Below are positions 38,137 to 50,599 of a stretch of 64,000 bases of DNA, piece after piece. Below the pieces are notes generated by a model. It searched no databases, had not been told where the DNA came from, and saw only the letters and a program-made list of their open reading frames with translations. Position numbers and translations under genes: made by a program. The DNA comes from Spirometra erinaceieuropaei (lineage: Eukaryota > Platyhelminthes > Cestoda > Diphyllobothriidea > Diphyllobothriidae), in NCBI GenBank assembly GCA_902702965.1, contig CACRXP010000404.1, forward strand, positions 139,501 to 203,500, read 5' to 3'. The stretch's first letter is position 1. Each line of letters begins with the position of its first letter.

Positions 38137-38342
38137 ACCCTAACGCCAATCGTGACCATGGCTGTAATGGATAACCCTAACCCTTTCCCGTACGCATTTA
38201 GGGAAAATTCAAAAGCAATCGCAACCTTAGTCCTAAGCCCTAAATCTCTAACTCAAACCCTAAAACCCTAACCCAATCTGATCCTTATTCTTAACCCCAA
38301 CGCTAGACCTAAAAGCAAATTCAGAATATAACCAAACCCTGA
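38137..38342 (+). repeat. Degenerate interstitial telomere-like repeats
   Basis: CCCTAA and one-base variants occur many times: AACCCTAACCCT at about 38172-38184, and AACCCTAAAACCCTAACCC at 38255-38274. Flatworm telomeres are TTAGGG. The tract is scattered, not a clean array. Confidence 0.7.
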
Positions 38343-38595
38343 CAACCTCGGCCTTTGGAATAACCCAATTCCTGATATTAAACTTAACCTTCTGCCCGAT
38401 CCCGCGAATTTTAATGTCAAAAACTCTGGTGAAAATAAAAATCAGTGCACCACATGACTCCTTTGCCGTCCTTTTGTCAGACAAACTGTTATGAACCACA
38501 GAATAGCGTTAATGACAGAGACAGGGGAGACTGAAATGGCTATTTCTGATTTAATAGCCGCCGTCAGTCAACCTATTTAACGCCGAGGTGTGCAG

Positions 38596-38662
38596 ACCCT
38601 GGGCTCGGTCTCGCAGTTTGTAGGTGAGCTGTCCAACGCATTAACCACTGAGCCGCGGGCTC
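38596..38662 (-). repeat. tRNA-like sequence (SINE head or tRNA pseudogene)
   Basis: Minus strand: GCGGCTCAGTGGTTAATGCG is a good A box, and GAGACCGAGCCCAGGG 40-50 nt later is a degenerate B box. Overall length is that of a tRNA, but the stems are imperfect. No terminator follows directly. Confidence 0.5.
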
Positions 38663-38669
38663 GTCGCCC

Positions 38670-39023
38670 TGTCGGTTGCGGTCGGATACATACGATGGCA
38701 GAGGGGCACTCTTAAATCGCGCTACAGAACTCACTCGTTCCGCGTGAGTAGGTGGGTCCCCCCCACCTACCTAGACAAGGTAAGAAGGTACATTTTTCAA
38801 AAACCGTCCAAGAGGTTACATACCCTATCCTAACCTATACTTTCAAGTGTATTATTTTCAGGGTAGATTGCAAACCATCAATAAAATGAGTTTAACGAAG
38901 GCGACACCCAATTGCAGACGTCTACCCATCGAACAAGCCAGTAAGCATGGATTTCAGGTGAGGGAGGGGTGTCTATATTTTGTTTTTTTAGCGTTAAAAG
39001 ACACCAAACTAGCAGCACAGGTA
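38670..39023. other. Unassigned stretch
   Basis: Nothing recognised. Confidence 0.4.
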
Positions 39024-40008
39024 CAGCGCCTGACCGATCTCATGAAATGTTGGCCGAAATTCTGAAATTAGTTTTCGATTAGGAAGTATTACTTAGGTGG
39101 GACTGTAATATTGATCGTCATGAGGCAAAATCCTACAGTATTTCAGACCTTTCAGGATGTCGGCTTTTGATTGAGCTTCTTTTTGATCCTCCTGCAGAGA
39201 CCACACACGGTTAAAGCTGACTACTTACGCAACATGGATTCTCCTATTGATTTTCGATGGTCTTGTAAATTCAAATATATTTAATAGAAGACAAGCACAA
39301 AATATGCTTTCCTTTACTTTTCTGTTAACAAATCACATTATCTTGATATTTTATAACCGAAAAAGTGTATATTTAGGTTCCAAAAAGTTTTCCAATTCCT
39401 GAATAATTTTGATCCTGAACTGCCATTGCATTAGCGTTTGCCGATTTCGGTCTACAAGGTGCATGCTTTCCGCGTGAGGAAAATCATATATTCCTCTATG
39501 ACTTTAAGAAGATATCACATAGAGTTCCTAAAATTTCGCAATGGATCCGGACTGTATTGTGCATTTCATTAGGAGCATTAGTAAACGGACATTTGCGGTC
39601 CTGTATGCATGTACATCGGACGGCCTTAAAAATCTCATAATTAGAAACTTTCTTAAACCCAATTATACGCTTTTTCCGGGTATTAACTATCAAAATAATG
39701 TGATTTTCTACCAAATGAGTAAAAGAAAGCATTTTTGTGCATTTTTTCTATTCAATATATTTGAATTTACAAGACCAAAAAATCAATAGGAAAAATGTAT
39801 GCTACGTAAGTAGTAATTTTTTAAATTTGCAGTTACTACAGGAGGTCAAGAAGGAGGGCATCCAAAAACTGACATCCAAGTAAGTCCGAAATGCTATAGG
39901 CTTATGCTGCATAATTATTATTATTACAACCCCACCTAAGTAATCCTTCCTAATCGAAAATACATTTCAGAATTTCGACTAACATCTCATTAGATCGGTC
40001 CCGCACTG
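39024..40008. mobile_element. Mariner-type fold-back element, family A
   Basis: The left end CAGCGCCTGACCGATCTCAT and right end AGATCGGTCCCGCACTG are both beside TA. 985 bp, arms well matched (GATTTTCGATGGTCTTG on the left and its inverse on the right, though the right arm is locally shortened). Confidence 0.87.
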
Positions 40009-40528
40009 TACGAACTAAAAACCAGGACATGCGTGTTTTGCCGATATTCTGCCGCTACACGACACATCTGCGAGATGTCCGAGTCATCAGTTGGTCTCCC
40101 GGCATTCTCCGTTTGCTTTCTGGTAGATACCCGTCCCGCGTAATACTAGCTGTCTGTCGGCAATTACCATACATAACGCGATTATCACGCTGTGACTTAT
40201 GGACTTCGGCTCAAATATCTAACAGCGCAAGGGTCAATTGAGTCATCATCTCTTCATTCAGTCAAAGGTAATCCAAAGGGACTCAAATACTACCTGTTTT
40301 ACACCCTGTTTCGGCAGAGCCAAGGACGTTTCTACGGACATTTTAACGTTGAGATAATAGTTTGCCAAGACTTCTGGCGTCGGCCACAGGCATATGGTGG
40401 CAGAAGAAGCCTCTTCGCCATTTCAGGCGTATGCATTGTCCACGCAGTCGTCGTTGTTAGGTCTAACCAGCTGCTGAGGTCACAAAGAAGTTGATTCACC
40501 ATCGAAGCAGGACTTGCACTTGTGCGAC
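40009..40528. other. Unassigned stretch
   Basis: No recognised feature. Open frames of 70-100 codons lack motifs. Confidence 0.4.
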
Positions 40529-40562
40529 GTTTCGGATTTGCATGCGAACACATCATCATCAG
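40529..40562 (-). ncRNA. Hammerhead-like motif (PLE-end type)
   Basis: Minus strand CTGATGA, then a TTCGCATGCAA-containing hairpin region, then CCGAAAC. This matches the 52.88 kb and 50.60 kb motifs in order and spacing. No PLE coding sequence was firmly recognised upstream on the same strand. Confidence 0.35.
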
Positions 40563-41436
40563 GAACAGAAAGAGTAAGGAGTAGCGAACGAATAAACGTG
40601 GATAATCGAGGGCGCGCAGTTACTCCTACTGATGCGCTGAACAAATCGATACGCGCTCAACTGCGTCAGTGTTGGTGATGTCACGGGAGACTGAACCGCA
40701 TTTGGAAGTTCGATGAGCCACCCCCCGCTCCGCCCTACGTCGACAACGTCCCTGAATCGTCACCAACGTATGCCAATTAGATCTTAGGTTACAAACATAT
40801 CGGAGGCAACCGGTGAGCGACGCAGGATCAGACACAAATACCGTTTCCACGAAAGGCAACGTCTGAAGTATTTTTGTGGAATTCAGCACAGTTTGCGGAC
40901 AAAGCAATAAGTTGAAGCAGTTGACATATCATTCAGGCCGCTGGTGGCACAATAGGCATCACCAGTGGGGATTGAAGCCAGTCTTAAATGCGGCTGATTT
41001 AACAGGATCCAGTCATAACGTAAGGCGCTGTAAAATGATATTATCGGAGGACGTGAAAAGCGAGTCAGTCGTGAGCCATATGTGTCATGTCTATCTGGTC
41101 CGCGGAATATCAGCGAACACACTGAACTCTCCCATGCCTATTCAGTGTTTAGACTTTGCTAGAGCTGCATAACTGTTCACAGGGCAGATGGCAGATGAAC
41201 ACTGCCTTTAGGGACAACTTCGGCCCGCAAAAATGCTGACTACTTATTATGCCGTTAACGGCACTGGTAGTGAAATCAAGGTAATAATCGACTCAAATGC
41301 AACACACTAAGCTCTCATTGCACCAAGTACGAACTTGACGGGGAATATTTGAGTACAACGATTTTCGATAAGGACAAGCAGAAAGGGTAGTGTTATTCTA
41401 CCCACATTGCACATCGTCTTTAAGGAGTATGCGCGT
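40563..41436. other. Unassigned stretch
   Basis: A minus open frame (40626-40907) contains LPFVETV, faintly like the segment before GIY-YIG in PLEs, but what follows does not fit. No call is made. Confidence 0.35.
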
Positions 41437-41549
41437 CTGCTATGCCATGGTTCCGCAAACCATGACCCTCACAGTCTGGTGTGTGTTGACAGTTATCTGG
41501 CACCTGGTTGCCTGCCGGTAGATCCGCTTGATCTGCCGGTGGGTATACA
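41437..41549 (-). repeat. R1 repeat, tail fragment
   Basis: The inverse strand carries ACCGGCAGGCAACCAGGTGC, then CAGATAACTGTCA and GAGGGTCATGG. These match the tail of R1 copies at 936-1372 and 33049-33447. Confidence 0.55.
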
Positions 41550-41550
41550 G

Positions 41551-42145
41551 TATATTTTGGCCCCACTTCTTTAAAACCATGTGGTTATCTTACTAGAACA
41601 ATCTTAGCTAACATACCTAACTTAGCCAATTGTTGGATTAGGGAGGGAAAATGAGCGCGATCAGAGCTCGAAGCAGCCGCAGGGAAGCGCGTGTGAACCG
41701 ATGCTGGGCGTAATCGGAAGTGGCGTTTAGACTGCCTCCACTGGACTAGAAGGACAACTCCAGCGTAATCATAACTGGAAGGCCACTGATGGTACCACGT
41801 GATAATTCGCAGTGCATGGACACTACAGTGGAACGGACGGAGTTACAATCCCTCCAAACAATGCCATTGGCATGCCTGCCTAGCCACTCTCTGGATTAAG
41901 ATAAAAAAGAGGGTGCAAGCAGGGCTTGAAGCATGCACAGAGAAGCGCGTGTGAACTGCTACCCGATGTAACCGAGGATGGCGTATAAGCATCCCCGGAG
42001 ACATAGTCACTCGCTGAATTAGAGTAGTAAGGAAGGGGCAAACACGTGATATACGTAATGTCAACGTAATCACACCCACAAAACTTGTTTTAGGAAGTTA
42101 ACAATTTGGTATCAATCACGTGGGGCTTCAGGACCAAACCTTGCC
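41551..42145. mobile_element. Fold-back element with internal tandem monomers, copy 2
   Basis: The right end GGGGCTTCAGGACCAAACCT matches the inverse terminal motif of copy 1. The left end is degraded (TTTTGGCCCCAC). Monomer marks (TTGGATTAGGG, CTCTGGATTAAGA, CTCGCTGAATTAGAG at about 41632, 41885 and 42011), AGATAAAAAAGAGGG and GAAGCGCGTGTGAAC are shared with copy 1 in the same order and orientation. Confidence 0.58.
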
Positions 42146-42149
42146 TCTT

Positions 42150-42355
42150 TTGTTGTTGGTTAAAATCCATGTCATGTGTTTGATATGGATCAGGGCATGG
42201 GGTGGTACGCCCAGGGGAAATTCCGGTCGTGTTAGCCACCTGACTCCTCTCCCGTCTTCGGTCTTCTTGACTGTGTCTTGACACCGGGCCCTAGCTGCTC
42301 ACACTTTGATGTGGAGCCCACGGTGGACATCGTCGGGGGCGACGATCGAACTGTC
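42150..42355 (-). repeat. R1 repeat, copy on minus strand
   Basis: Head (inverse of GACGATCGAACTGTC, GACATCGTCGGG), middle (GCCCGGTGTCAAGACA, AAGAAGACCGAAGACGGGAG) and GATTTTAACCAACAAC all read on the minus strand. It abuts the fold-back element on its left within 5 nt. Confidence 0.65.
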
Positions 42356-43669
42356 ATATTAGGCACCGCTGTGTGGCCTCTGACGGGGCTCGAGAGAAAG
42401 AGAGCTTCAAGGCACAACGGGACGAGTCAGTCCCTTAATGCGATGGATGCTCGCCCCTCTACCGTTGTAACCATGGTAGTAGTCAATCTGATCAGGTGTG
42501 TATTCCCGTAATCACTCATCCTTATGAATGATTCGGCCTGTCTGCGTCCTCTACGCTTTACTTTTGCCTTCGGGGGCGCAAAAACGAAACTACTGTGTTT
42601 TCTTCAACTCAGCTGAATCCAGGTAGTCGGATTTTACAGACAGTACTAATTTATCTCAGTCATTATTCATTCTCTTGGCCCATGAGTATGGTATGCTCCA
42701 AGGTTAGTGTGTTCGGAAGCCCATTACTGTTCTAGCACAGGGTCCGAACACGACTATCCTCCGCACCGTTCCCAGTTCTTCGGCAATTTGAATCTACAGT
42801 CACCCACTGGCCTAACTTCTCTCAGAACCATTTAGTCGGTCTGCGATTTCATCAAAATATTCCACGTCTCATTTGTAATGATCAAGTACATTTGCAAGGA
42901 TAAATTCAGTTATGGAGTGTGCGAAAGCGAACTTTAATGCGGGTTGGAATGAAGAAGGAATCTCTGATATTTCTGCTATGCAGGTGGAAACGTGGTGGAT
43001 GTTCATTGATAAAAAGTAGGAAAATCCCGGCTGCTGGATGTTCAGGCCAGGCAAATCCAAGTGCCTGCTTCAGCAAAAAAACCTGTTCTCTGACCAAAAT
43101 ATTTGAACGGACATTACATCACCAACTGAAATTTAAATCTGTTTGGCTTTCCTGACAAGGAATGCAGGGTGGGTTCATGAGGACTGTATGACAACCATGC
43201 GTAACGAATGCCTGCGGATGTTGCAATGTTGGAATGCGGTTCCCATTTAGCGACACCAAAGGACTGATCAAATGCGGCCGCCTCGTAGAAATGTAGCAGC
43301 ATAATTTTTCGGCAGTATGTTGCGTTTTCAGTGCGTTTGTGGCCTTCAAGGTAAGTTTAAAAGGACGTACCTACACAGATTCGTTGTTTCGTGAACTTGC
43401 GGTGGAAGATGCGAGGTGTTTCTGACTGAATACAGAGCTTCCACGTTAACGAGGACAGAAGCCCCCAGTTTTGGCTACGTAAAAAAAGAAAGCAAAAATA
43501 ACACATTAACTTAGCATCCAGGGCTTTGAGTCGACAGCGCCTATAAGAATGTCATCTTTTGCTGCAGCCTAAGTGGCCAGCTGCTGAAGGATCCCCCACA
43601 CTGTCGCTGAGGTTGTCCACAGTATTGGCTGGACGCGTTCAACCAAAAGGTATGCACAAACACACACAC
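42356..43669. other. Unassigned stretch
   Basis: Nothing recognised. A short AC run at 43657-43668 precedes the R1 tandem pair. Confidence 0.4.
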
Positions 43670-44560
43670 GACAGTTCTACCGTCGCTTCTGAAGACGTCC
43701 ATCGTGTGCTCCACAACAAGGTGAAGCAGGAACGGTGACCTGAGCAGCATCGGCCGCGCTCTCTCCTCCACCTTCCCCAGCTGGGCCCGGTGTCAAGACA
43801 GAGTCAACAAGACCGAAGGCGGGGGAGGGCGCAGGTGGCTGGCACGGTGGAGCGCTCACCCTAGCGCTCCACTCCGCACCCTCTGGTCTACAGTGCAAAT
43901 GACCAGGATTTTAACCAACAACAACGATGGGTAGGTCCTCAGGAATCCCAACGTGCGTGAAATTTGTCGGCAACTGGGTCTGCAACCGCACCCAGAGATG
44001 TTGGCATTTGTTAAGATGCACATTCCGATAACGACTGCCAGAGTCCTATACGGCTCCCGTGATGGTTGCTCCAGCGCATATAGCACGTGGCCTGTTTGAA
44101 GGCAAACAAACATACCAGACAGCTTGCCCGTCGTTTCCGACGATGTCCACTGTGTGTTCCGCAGCTAAGTGAAGCAAGTGCGATGACCTGCACGTGATTT
44201 CCTTCATAGTGATAGTGGGCTTGCTCCGCACCCACTGCTCTCTCTCCTCCTCCAACTGGCCTGCTGTGGAGACAGAACCAAGAAAAAGGGTGCGGAGGAG
44301 GGCGCAGTTGGATGGCTCGGCCGGACCCGCACCTAGGCGTTCCACTCCACATGCCCCGGTTCAATGTAACAACAACAAGAACAGTAGGATGACTGCAGGG
44401 ATCCCAGATGACTCGACCTGGGACGGCAAATTAGGTCCGACACCACAACCCGAACGTTGTCATTTGTTATGACGTACATTCCGGTAACGCATTCCAGATT
44501 CCAATATGGCCCTCATGTTGGCTGGTCCAGCGCATCTGCCGCCTGGTCCATTTAAATGGC
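43670..44560 (+). repeat. R1 tandem pair, two ~448 nt direct units
   Basis: Unit 1 begins GACAGTTCTACCGTCG at 43670 and unit 2 GACAGCTTGCCCGTCG at 44118. Both contain head, middle (GGTGTCAAGACAGAGTCAAC or its equivalent), a tail CATTTGTTAxGAxGxACATTCCG, and GCTCCAGCGCAT. After unit 2, GCCTGGTCCATTTAAATGGC begins what looks like the junction of a third unit. The overlapping open frames on both strands are not treated as genes. Confidence 0.65.
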
Positions 44561-45300
44561 ATGCCATCTCAGGCCGGAAATCTATTCCGTCTTTGGTCCA
44601 ACGCATTGCCATGAAGCTGCATTTTGGTTCAGAGTATTCGGAGGTAGTCTCACGTGCTCTTCAACCATGGTCCCAGAGTGCTGGAGGTCGACAGAGATTG
44701 GGAGAAATCATAAGAATTCATCAAATACTTATCAGATCCATTTATACGGCCTTTAAAACTGGTCAAGAGGGTTAGTGCAAACGCACAAGCACTAATAGCG
44801 TCTCTTCTCCAATGAGCAAGGTCGTAATGAAGGTGTTTCCTTCATCAAACTGATACTACAAACGTTTAATCAGCCTGTGTTCTCACCGGTAAATGGCTGT
44901 ATGTGCCGACTTCGGGTATTTATGAATATGAATGATTAACTGTGCGACAGAACAAAATTGTGTCTTCAAAGTTCCTCTAAGTCTGGAATAATTAGAAAAG
45001 CCCTCCCGATTATGGAAAGAAATGAAACTCAACAGACAATATAGGCTTCCTGTCTGGGTAGATTGCGACACAGTTAATACGAAAAGGGCTGGTCATTATG
45101 AGGTAGGACTAGAATGTGCTTTTTCAATTGGGCGCATTTGGGCGAAGAAGTTATAGGCAGGGTGACAGGGTGTAGGACCCCGAAAAGATGCAACTCAAAA
45201 ATATACCCTAAAATTCAATGCGACTGTAAACACCACTTATTATTCCCCGTACCGATTGTCTAACATTTTTTTTCTCTTCCTAACTGAACGTAAACTTACC
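44561..45300. other. Unassigned stretch
   Basis: No feature recognised. Confidence 0.4.
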
Positions 45301-45515
45301 AGCAACGTTTTATTCAATGTCATTTTTTTATTGAAAACCGCATTTTGTTTATTTTTTAATTATCGCGCTCATTTTCTTTGCCGAATGACAACGCACAATA
45401 AGGATCTCGGCAGAAATTTATCCATTTTCCGTGTCTTCTTGCTCTTCGTCTTGTACGTTGTCCCACCCGTAAGCCTCCTCTACCACCATTCAACGTATAT
45501 CAGGGTCCACAGGCC
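45301..45515 (+). repeat. Repeat R3, copy 2
   Basis: Counterpart of 15838-16045 (see that entry). The 97-codon plus frame 45256-45549 runs through it and gives a peptide like that of the first copy, including GRNL and a terminal YHH. In this copy R3 is not inside a recognisable mariner-type element. Confidence 0.55.
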
Positions 45516-48500
45516 AACTCAAGTTAACTGGGCGTCCTACGCCCTATAATTTCCGGGCTATATTCACCGATGATGCTCGTTGTGACAATTATTGTTGTTT
45601 TTATTGTGATGGCGTTGGTAGCGGGAGGCGACAGCGGTGTTGTAGAATGCGGGTGCATTGCGGTGATAATGCAGCGTTAGCTAAAGTACCCAAGTAACAC
45701 ACATGGAGCGCCGTCAACAAAGATCCGGGAACTCGCTTGTGACGACCTCTTAACAAGATGCGTACTTTTCGAACTGAGCTTGGTATAGAACAACGTTGGA
45801 CGTGAGAACCTCACGAATAAGCGAGTTATGCGGTAGGGCCGCATTAATAATGAACATTCCAGTTTGTTGTCCGCTCTCAGGTTTCCAAATGAAAGTCACA
45901 AATCAGTCTACTACAGCACACACCTTTTTGCAACACCTGCAAAATGATTCCTCCTACATCCAAGCCGGAAAAATCGGGATGATAAGTTAAACAGGACTGG
46001 CAAAAATGCAAATATTCCTTGTGTTGGAAAGATACTGAAATGACCGGCTGCAGATTACTTTGCCATAGAAGGCTTTGGGAGGCGCTGGTGGGTGGGATGA
46101 CGGGGCAGGTATGGGGTAGCGGTGCACGAGCTTAGTTCCTGAAAGCATTGAATTTTGCTGCCGACCGAACTGGAACACAGTTAGATAACAGGGTTTTTGA
46201 ACAGACAAAGATAACGTCATACAAGCAAGCTACGCGGTGAATGTCCCTCTCAGCGGTGCATACGTGAGGGTTCCATTCTAACAACACTGAGAACGCAGGA
46301 ATCTGTGCCATGCCAGTGGGTATAGGGAAGTTTTTTTTATTAATATGGCGAATGGACGCTCGCGAGCGTTCGCTGTTCGATGGACAAACTAATTTGCATA
46401 TCTCCTGCCCAGGATGAATTGAGAACAGATACGCCCTATGCTGCTTCACCTGATCGGACGGAATAATTTCGATTGTTCCTCTCAATAATCAATAAAAAGC
46501 GAGGCCAGCTTTTACCATGGTGCACAGCTGACTGATTGACGATACGGGCAAGAGGAAATGTCTACAGAAGGACAAAGTCGTAAAAGTATCAGTCTTCGCA
46601 TCATAGCTTAAGGTCGAGACAAATAATCGCCGATAAAAGCCTTTCCTTGGGAGCGACGAAATGAAAAAAATTTCCATGGTAAGACTTGTAGCCGCCTGGC
46701 ACTTTGAAAATACGAAAAACCAGTTTGCCTCGCACGTAGAACAGACTCATAAATTGTATTTTGGCAGTTACAGTCAGGTTTTATAAGGCTATTGAGCTCA
46801 AAACACTCTCTGCCATTGTGAAGGCAACAGGATTTTGTTCATGCTTAAGCGTCAAAAATTGCGTTCAATAATTTGGTGTGATTTTTTTCCGACAGACCTA
46901 TGCTCCAATTGCCGATATATTTAGTCCGTCACTTTCAAAGTTGTCATTATACGAAATCAGTGAAAGATCCCATTTACTTGATTAAACTGGCCTGTCACGA
47001 GGCTTTAGATGAGATTTCAAATGACAGAAGGACTGAATGATACACTAAGCCATCTAATGGTATAACGTTTAAGCTCATCGAGCCAAATCATCTGATGATT
47101 TGTCCTAAAATCTTTGATTGTTTAAGTAAATGCAACTTGCATCATTTCCATGAATCGCCGTCCACCCTTGGATGTTACACTTTGAAGCAATCACGTCCAC
47201 GCTTTCGTTTTTTAATTCCAACTGTCGTCTACCAGTATTTGTGGCTCTGCCTGAAAATCCTCCTACGTATTCTATTCAATTTTTGCATTCATTTGCCCAG
47301 ACGAACCATTTCTGTGGGAATCGAGTGACAGAGATAGCTTCTGGAAAACTCCGAAATGCCTCGCGAGCGTTGGAGAGCATTCCGTTTATTTTGACGGGCA
47401 CTCCATGCGCCTAATTGCCTGCCTAGAGCTTCAATATGAACCAGATACTGTAAAAAACCTCACTAGTAGGTAAATGCACATTCACATATACTTTCATGTT
47501 CCTTAAATGGTAATATTTATATTTTCTCAAGTTCTTTGCAGTGAAAAAATCTTCTTCTGAAATTCAGGCATTTGCGTGCATCTTAGTTTAACCTATACGG
47601 TTATCTGGTAACAAGCACTAACTCACGTTCTTAATTGTCCTAATTAACCTGATTTTAGTTATGCAACCCAAAAATATTAAAAACATTCTGTGTCCCCATT
47701 TACCGCATCATTGGGCGAAGCCCGTTTGTGGATTTGTGCTACATGTTGAGTCAATTTGACATTTCCGGGGAATTTCATGATTTTTTGTACCGACTTCCTG
47801 CATTCAGTTTCCTGCCTGTTTCCATTATCGCGACTAGGCACCATAATTGGCGCTTTAGATGTTTACATGTACGGTTGGGACCTAAGAGCGAATGAAGGTG
47901 TCTAATTCTTTTGTCATCAGCTAGAATTCAACTGCATGATGAAATATTTTATCGTCTCACCGCGGTTAATTGCATGTGCTACAATTTTTCATTCACATGC
48001 TCTATCTCCCTTGCTACTGGCTAGACTTTTATGATACTTCGGTTGCGAAGAAGTTCCCGCTGCTACGGTTGGATTAAAAGGGAACAGAACGACTAATGCA
48101 GCTCGCACCCAGAAGGGATGACATTTAACTATCGAGGAGCAGTCATCCCTGTGTCAAAGACTGTTTAATGTCAAATGGAGGACCCCACCCGCTGACAACT
48201 AAACATCTTCAATCATGCAAACAGGCAGCTGTGGACCAATCCAATTCGTGGTGTTTATATAGAAACCCACCAGTACATAATAGTGACTGATAGTCTTCAC
48301 TATGGAGGAATTCACAGCGCAGCACTCGACGAAATGGAAAATGCGCTGGGCAAAGCTATCGTTGAGGCAAAAAATCCGAATGGAACTTTGACTTTGCTTT
48401 CAACAGATTTATGTCTAATAAGTTGCTTACACACTCGAATCCTCGTCATGAGCTCTAAATACTCTGATAATTTCGGTCACTTCAGAGGAGCTGTTTATCT

Positions 48501-49062
48501 GGATTATGACCTTGAGCAGCTAACTTAGGATTTCAACCAATCAACCTGCTCGAAACACCTGGATTTTGTCAATGGAACATGCTGGCCCACCAACAATGAA
48601 ATCAGCTTGCCTCTGACGAGCAAAGGCCGTTTTCTCTCGGCGAGCGCTGTTTGAACAGTCCAGAAATACCAAAAATATTCGCTAATTGGCTGAGTACTGT
48701 TTTACTAAAACATTTCTGTATGAAATATTCAATATTAGGTCAGAGTTTTTGGTACTCTCGAGAACAAAGAGCTCAGTATGATTGAAAGGGTCACACTCCA
48801 TAAAATCCTTTAAGGGATGGCGACGTCTAATGTTTAAAAAAAACAAAGGAAAAGGAAGACAATCGTCTTGATCTGAGGTGACAAATGAATAGCTGACGGT
48901 TATATGGTAAACGGTTACTTCCCAGCAAATGTCCTGTCTTCCAGTTTCCCTTCATTCGTTACTTTACTGAATTGGTGAACATTACATATAGATATCCTAG
49001 CATGATGCGCGATTATACGGACTTAAGTTAAATAATTGTAGTACGCCCAAATACGCCTATGC
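45516..49062. other. 3.5 kb unassigned stretch
   Basis: Open frames of 117 codons (46132-46485, minus) and 81 codons (48283-48528, plus) have no recognised domain or convincing splice signals. No repeat shared with the window was seen. Confidence 0.35.
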
Positions 49063-49767
49063 ATGCGTCCACCCATGGTCCAAATTTCCCGTCTTAACTT
49101 GGAGCGTGTGAATTTAGGATGTGCTGTCCAACCTCGGAACCCAGATATTCGTTTTCTGGCACTTACAGTTTTAAGGGTGAAAGTGGCCTTACTTAATCCT
49201 GGTTATCCGGCACGCTTAATTCAGAAGTACAGCAACCATTTACGGCCAAAGTTGACGGAACAGTCCGTTCCGAAGAAGCCCGTCATAATATGTCTACCTT
49301 TTAAGGGTGACAACGTCTCAAACACAATCAAGCGACGCTTGCGTTGCACTATAGAAAGAACGTACAACGCAGCAGAGCTTATCTTCATCAGTTCCACAAA
49401 AAGGCTTCCAATTAACCGGGCAAAGGATGCCTTGCCAATGCACGCCACCCCTAATTGTGTGTATGAATTCACATGCACTTGCGGATGCAAGTACATTGGG
49501 CGAACGCAAAGGCAATTGGCAACCAGGGCTGCTGAGCATTTGCCTAATTGGCTTTTCAAACAGGAAAACAAAACCCCGCGTTTGTCTATAGCGAAACACC
49601 TGTTAGATAGCGGTCATGTTGTCGACCCTAAAGCATCTTTTCGAGTACTTGTCCGAGCGCATACAACTCGAACCTTGCGTTATTTGGAAGCAGCCTACAT
49701 ACGGAGGGAGAAACCAGACCTGTGCAAGCAATTAGATCATGTGATCAATCTGCAATTGCCCTGGTAA
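49063..49767 (+). CDS. Penelope-like element, intact GIY-YIG endonuclease C-terminus
   Basis: A 234-codon uninterrupted frame. It opens with the tail of a reverse-transcriptase linker (LNPGYPARLIQKY at 44-56, LPFKGDNVSNTIKRRL at 78-93). The GIY-YIG nuclease follows: CVYEF at 132-136, CxC plus GC at 138-142, KYIGRT at 143-148, catalytic Arg at 155 in ATRAAEH, His at 179 and 185, Glu at 209 in YLEA, and the end motif INLQLPW. All key residues are present, unlike the 37 kb copy. The reverse transcriptase is absent, and an in-frame stop lies just upstream of 49063, so the copy is 5' truncated and unlikely to be translated as a gene. It belongs to the same clade as the 28.7 kb fragment. Confidence 0.85.
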   Translation: MRPPMVQISRLNLERVNLGCAVQPRNPDIRFLALTVLRVKVALLNPGYPARLIQKYSNHLRPKLTEQSVPKKPVIICLPFKGDNVSNTIKRRLRCTIERTYNAAELIFISSTKRLPINRAKDALPMHATPNCVYEFTCTCGCKYIGRTQRQLATRAAEHLPNWLFKQENKTPRLSIAKHLLDSGHVVDPKASFRVLVRAHTTRTLRYLEAAYIRREKPDLCKQLDHVINLQLPW

Positions 49768-50599
49768 TCTCACACCTCTAGTTTCCCCTGACTGTGATTT
49801 GTTGTTAACATTTCGTCTCCTCTTTCCTATGTGATGCTTATGTGGACGACTTATCTGATTATTCATTGCCTTGAACCTTGACCTTGCTCTTATGCACTGC
49901 CATTCTGCACAAATTCATACTGCTGTGCGCTTTCATTCGTTATCTATGTTATGCGGAGACGGGCTGCAGTTGAAAAGCCGTCACGAAATTTATTAGCGCC
50001 AATAAATTCTGCTGTACATGCTTGTTTTCAAAGTAGGTTAAACCTGCGCTGTTTACGTGGTTGAGATCTGATGAGCGTGGATGACGAAACCCTTTTCGAC
50101 AATAAGTTCAATTTCGCTCACAACGGCTTTCGGACTATACAAGATCTGCGGCAGGTGGGTCCATTTTGCGTGAAGATCGCCACTAACCGGCCCGTAATAT
50201 CCCCCGGGTTGTGGGCAGGGTGCGAAGACACGAGACCTCACCCAAGCATCCCTCGATGCAATTCGGACTTTTTGGGTGATGAAAAGGAATATTCAAATTG
50301 GTACCGTGAGAGGCTGTAGTCGGTAGTCTTTTTTACTGTTAAGGAGGATTTCATCGACAGTCAGGTCTAGGGAAAGCCGACGAATGACTAAACCATCAAG
50401 CTAAGTGTGGTTTGAACTCTGGAAAATGTACATGACATGAACATGTCCTGATGATGTTGTTCGTTCTATCAGCAGCAATTTCGAAATACTCTCTGTTTTC
50501 CTAAAAGGGTTCCGACTGAGTTAGATCTTACATCTTCAAGCGCTGCTCTGCACCAGGCGAGGCATTCATCATTTACAATAAACTTATCTGCGACTGTCT
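49768..50599. other. 3' region of the PLE and unassigned sequence
   Basis: No coding motif. It leads to the hammerhead-like motif at 50600 on the same strand as the PLE, so part may be its 3' untranslated and terminal-repeat sequence. Confidence 0.4.

Noticed and set aside
40626..40907. Possible PLE linker (LPFVETV)
   Set aside because: The sequence after it does not continue into any GIY-YIG motif.
46132..46485. 117-codon minus frame as an exon
   Set aside because: No recognised domain and no convincing acceptor or donor.
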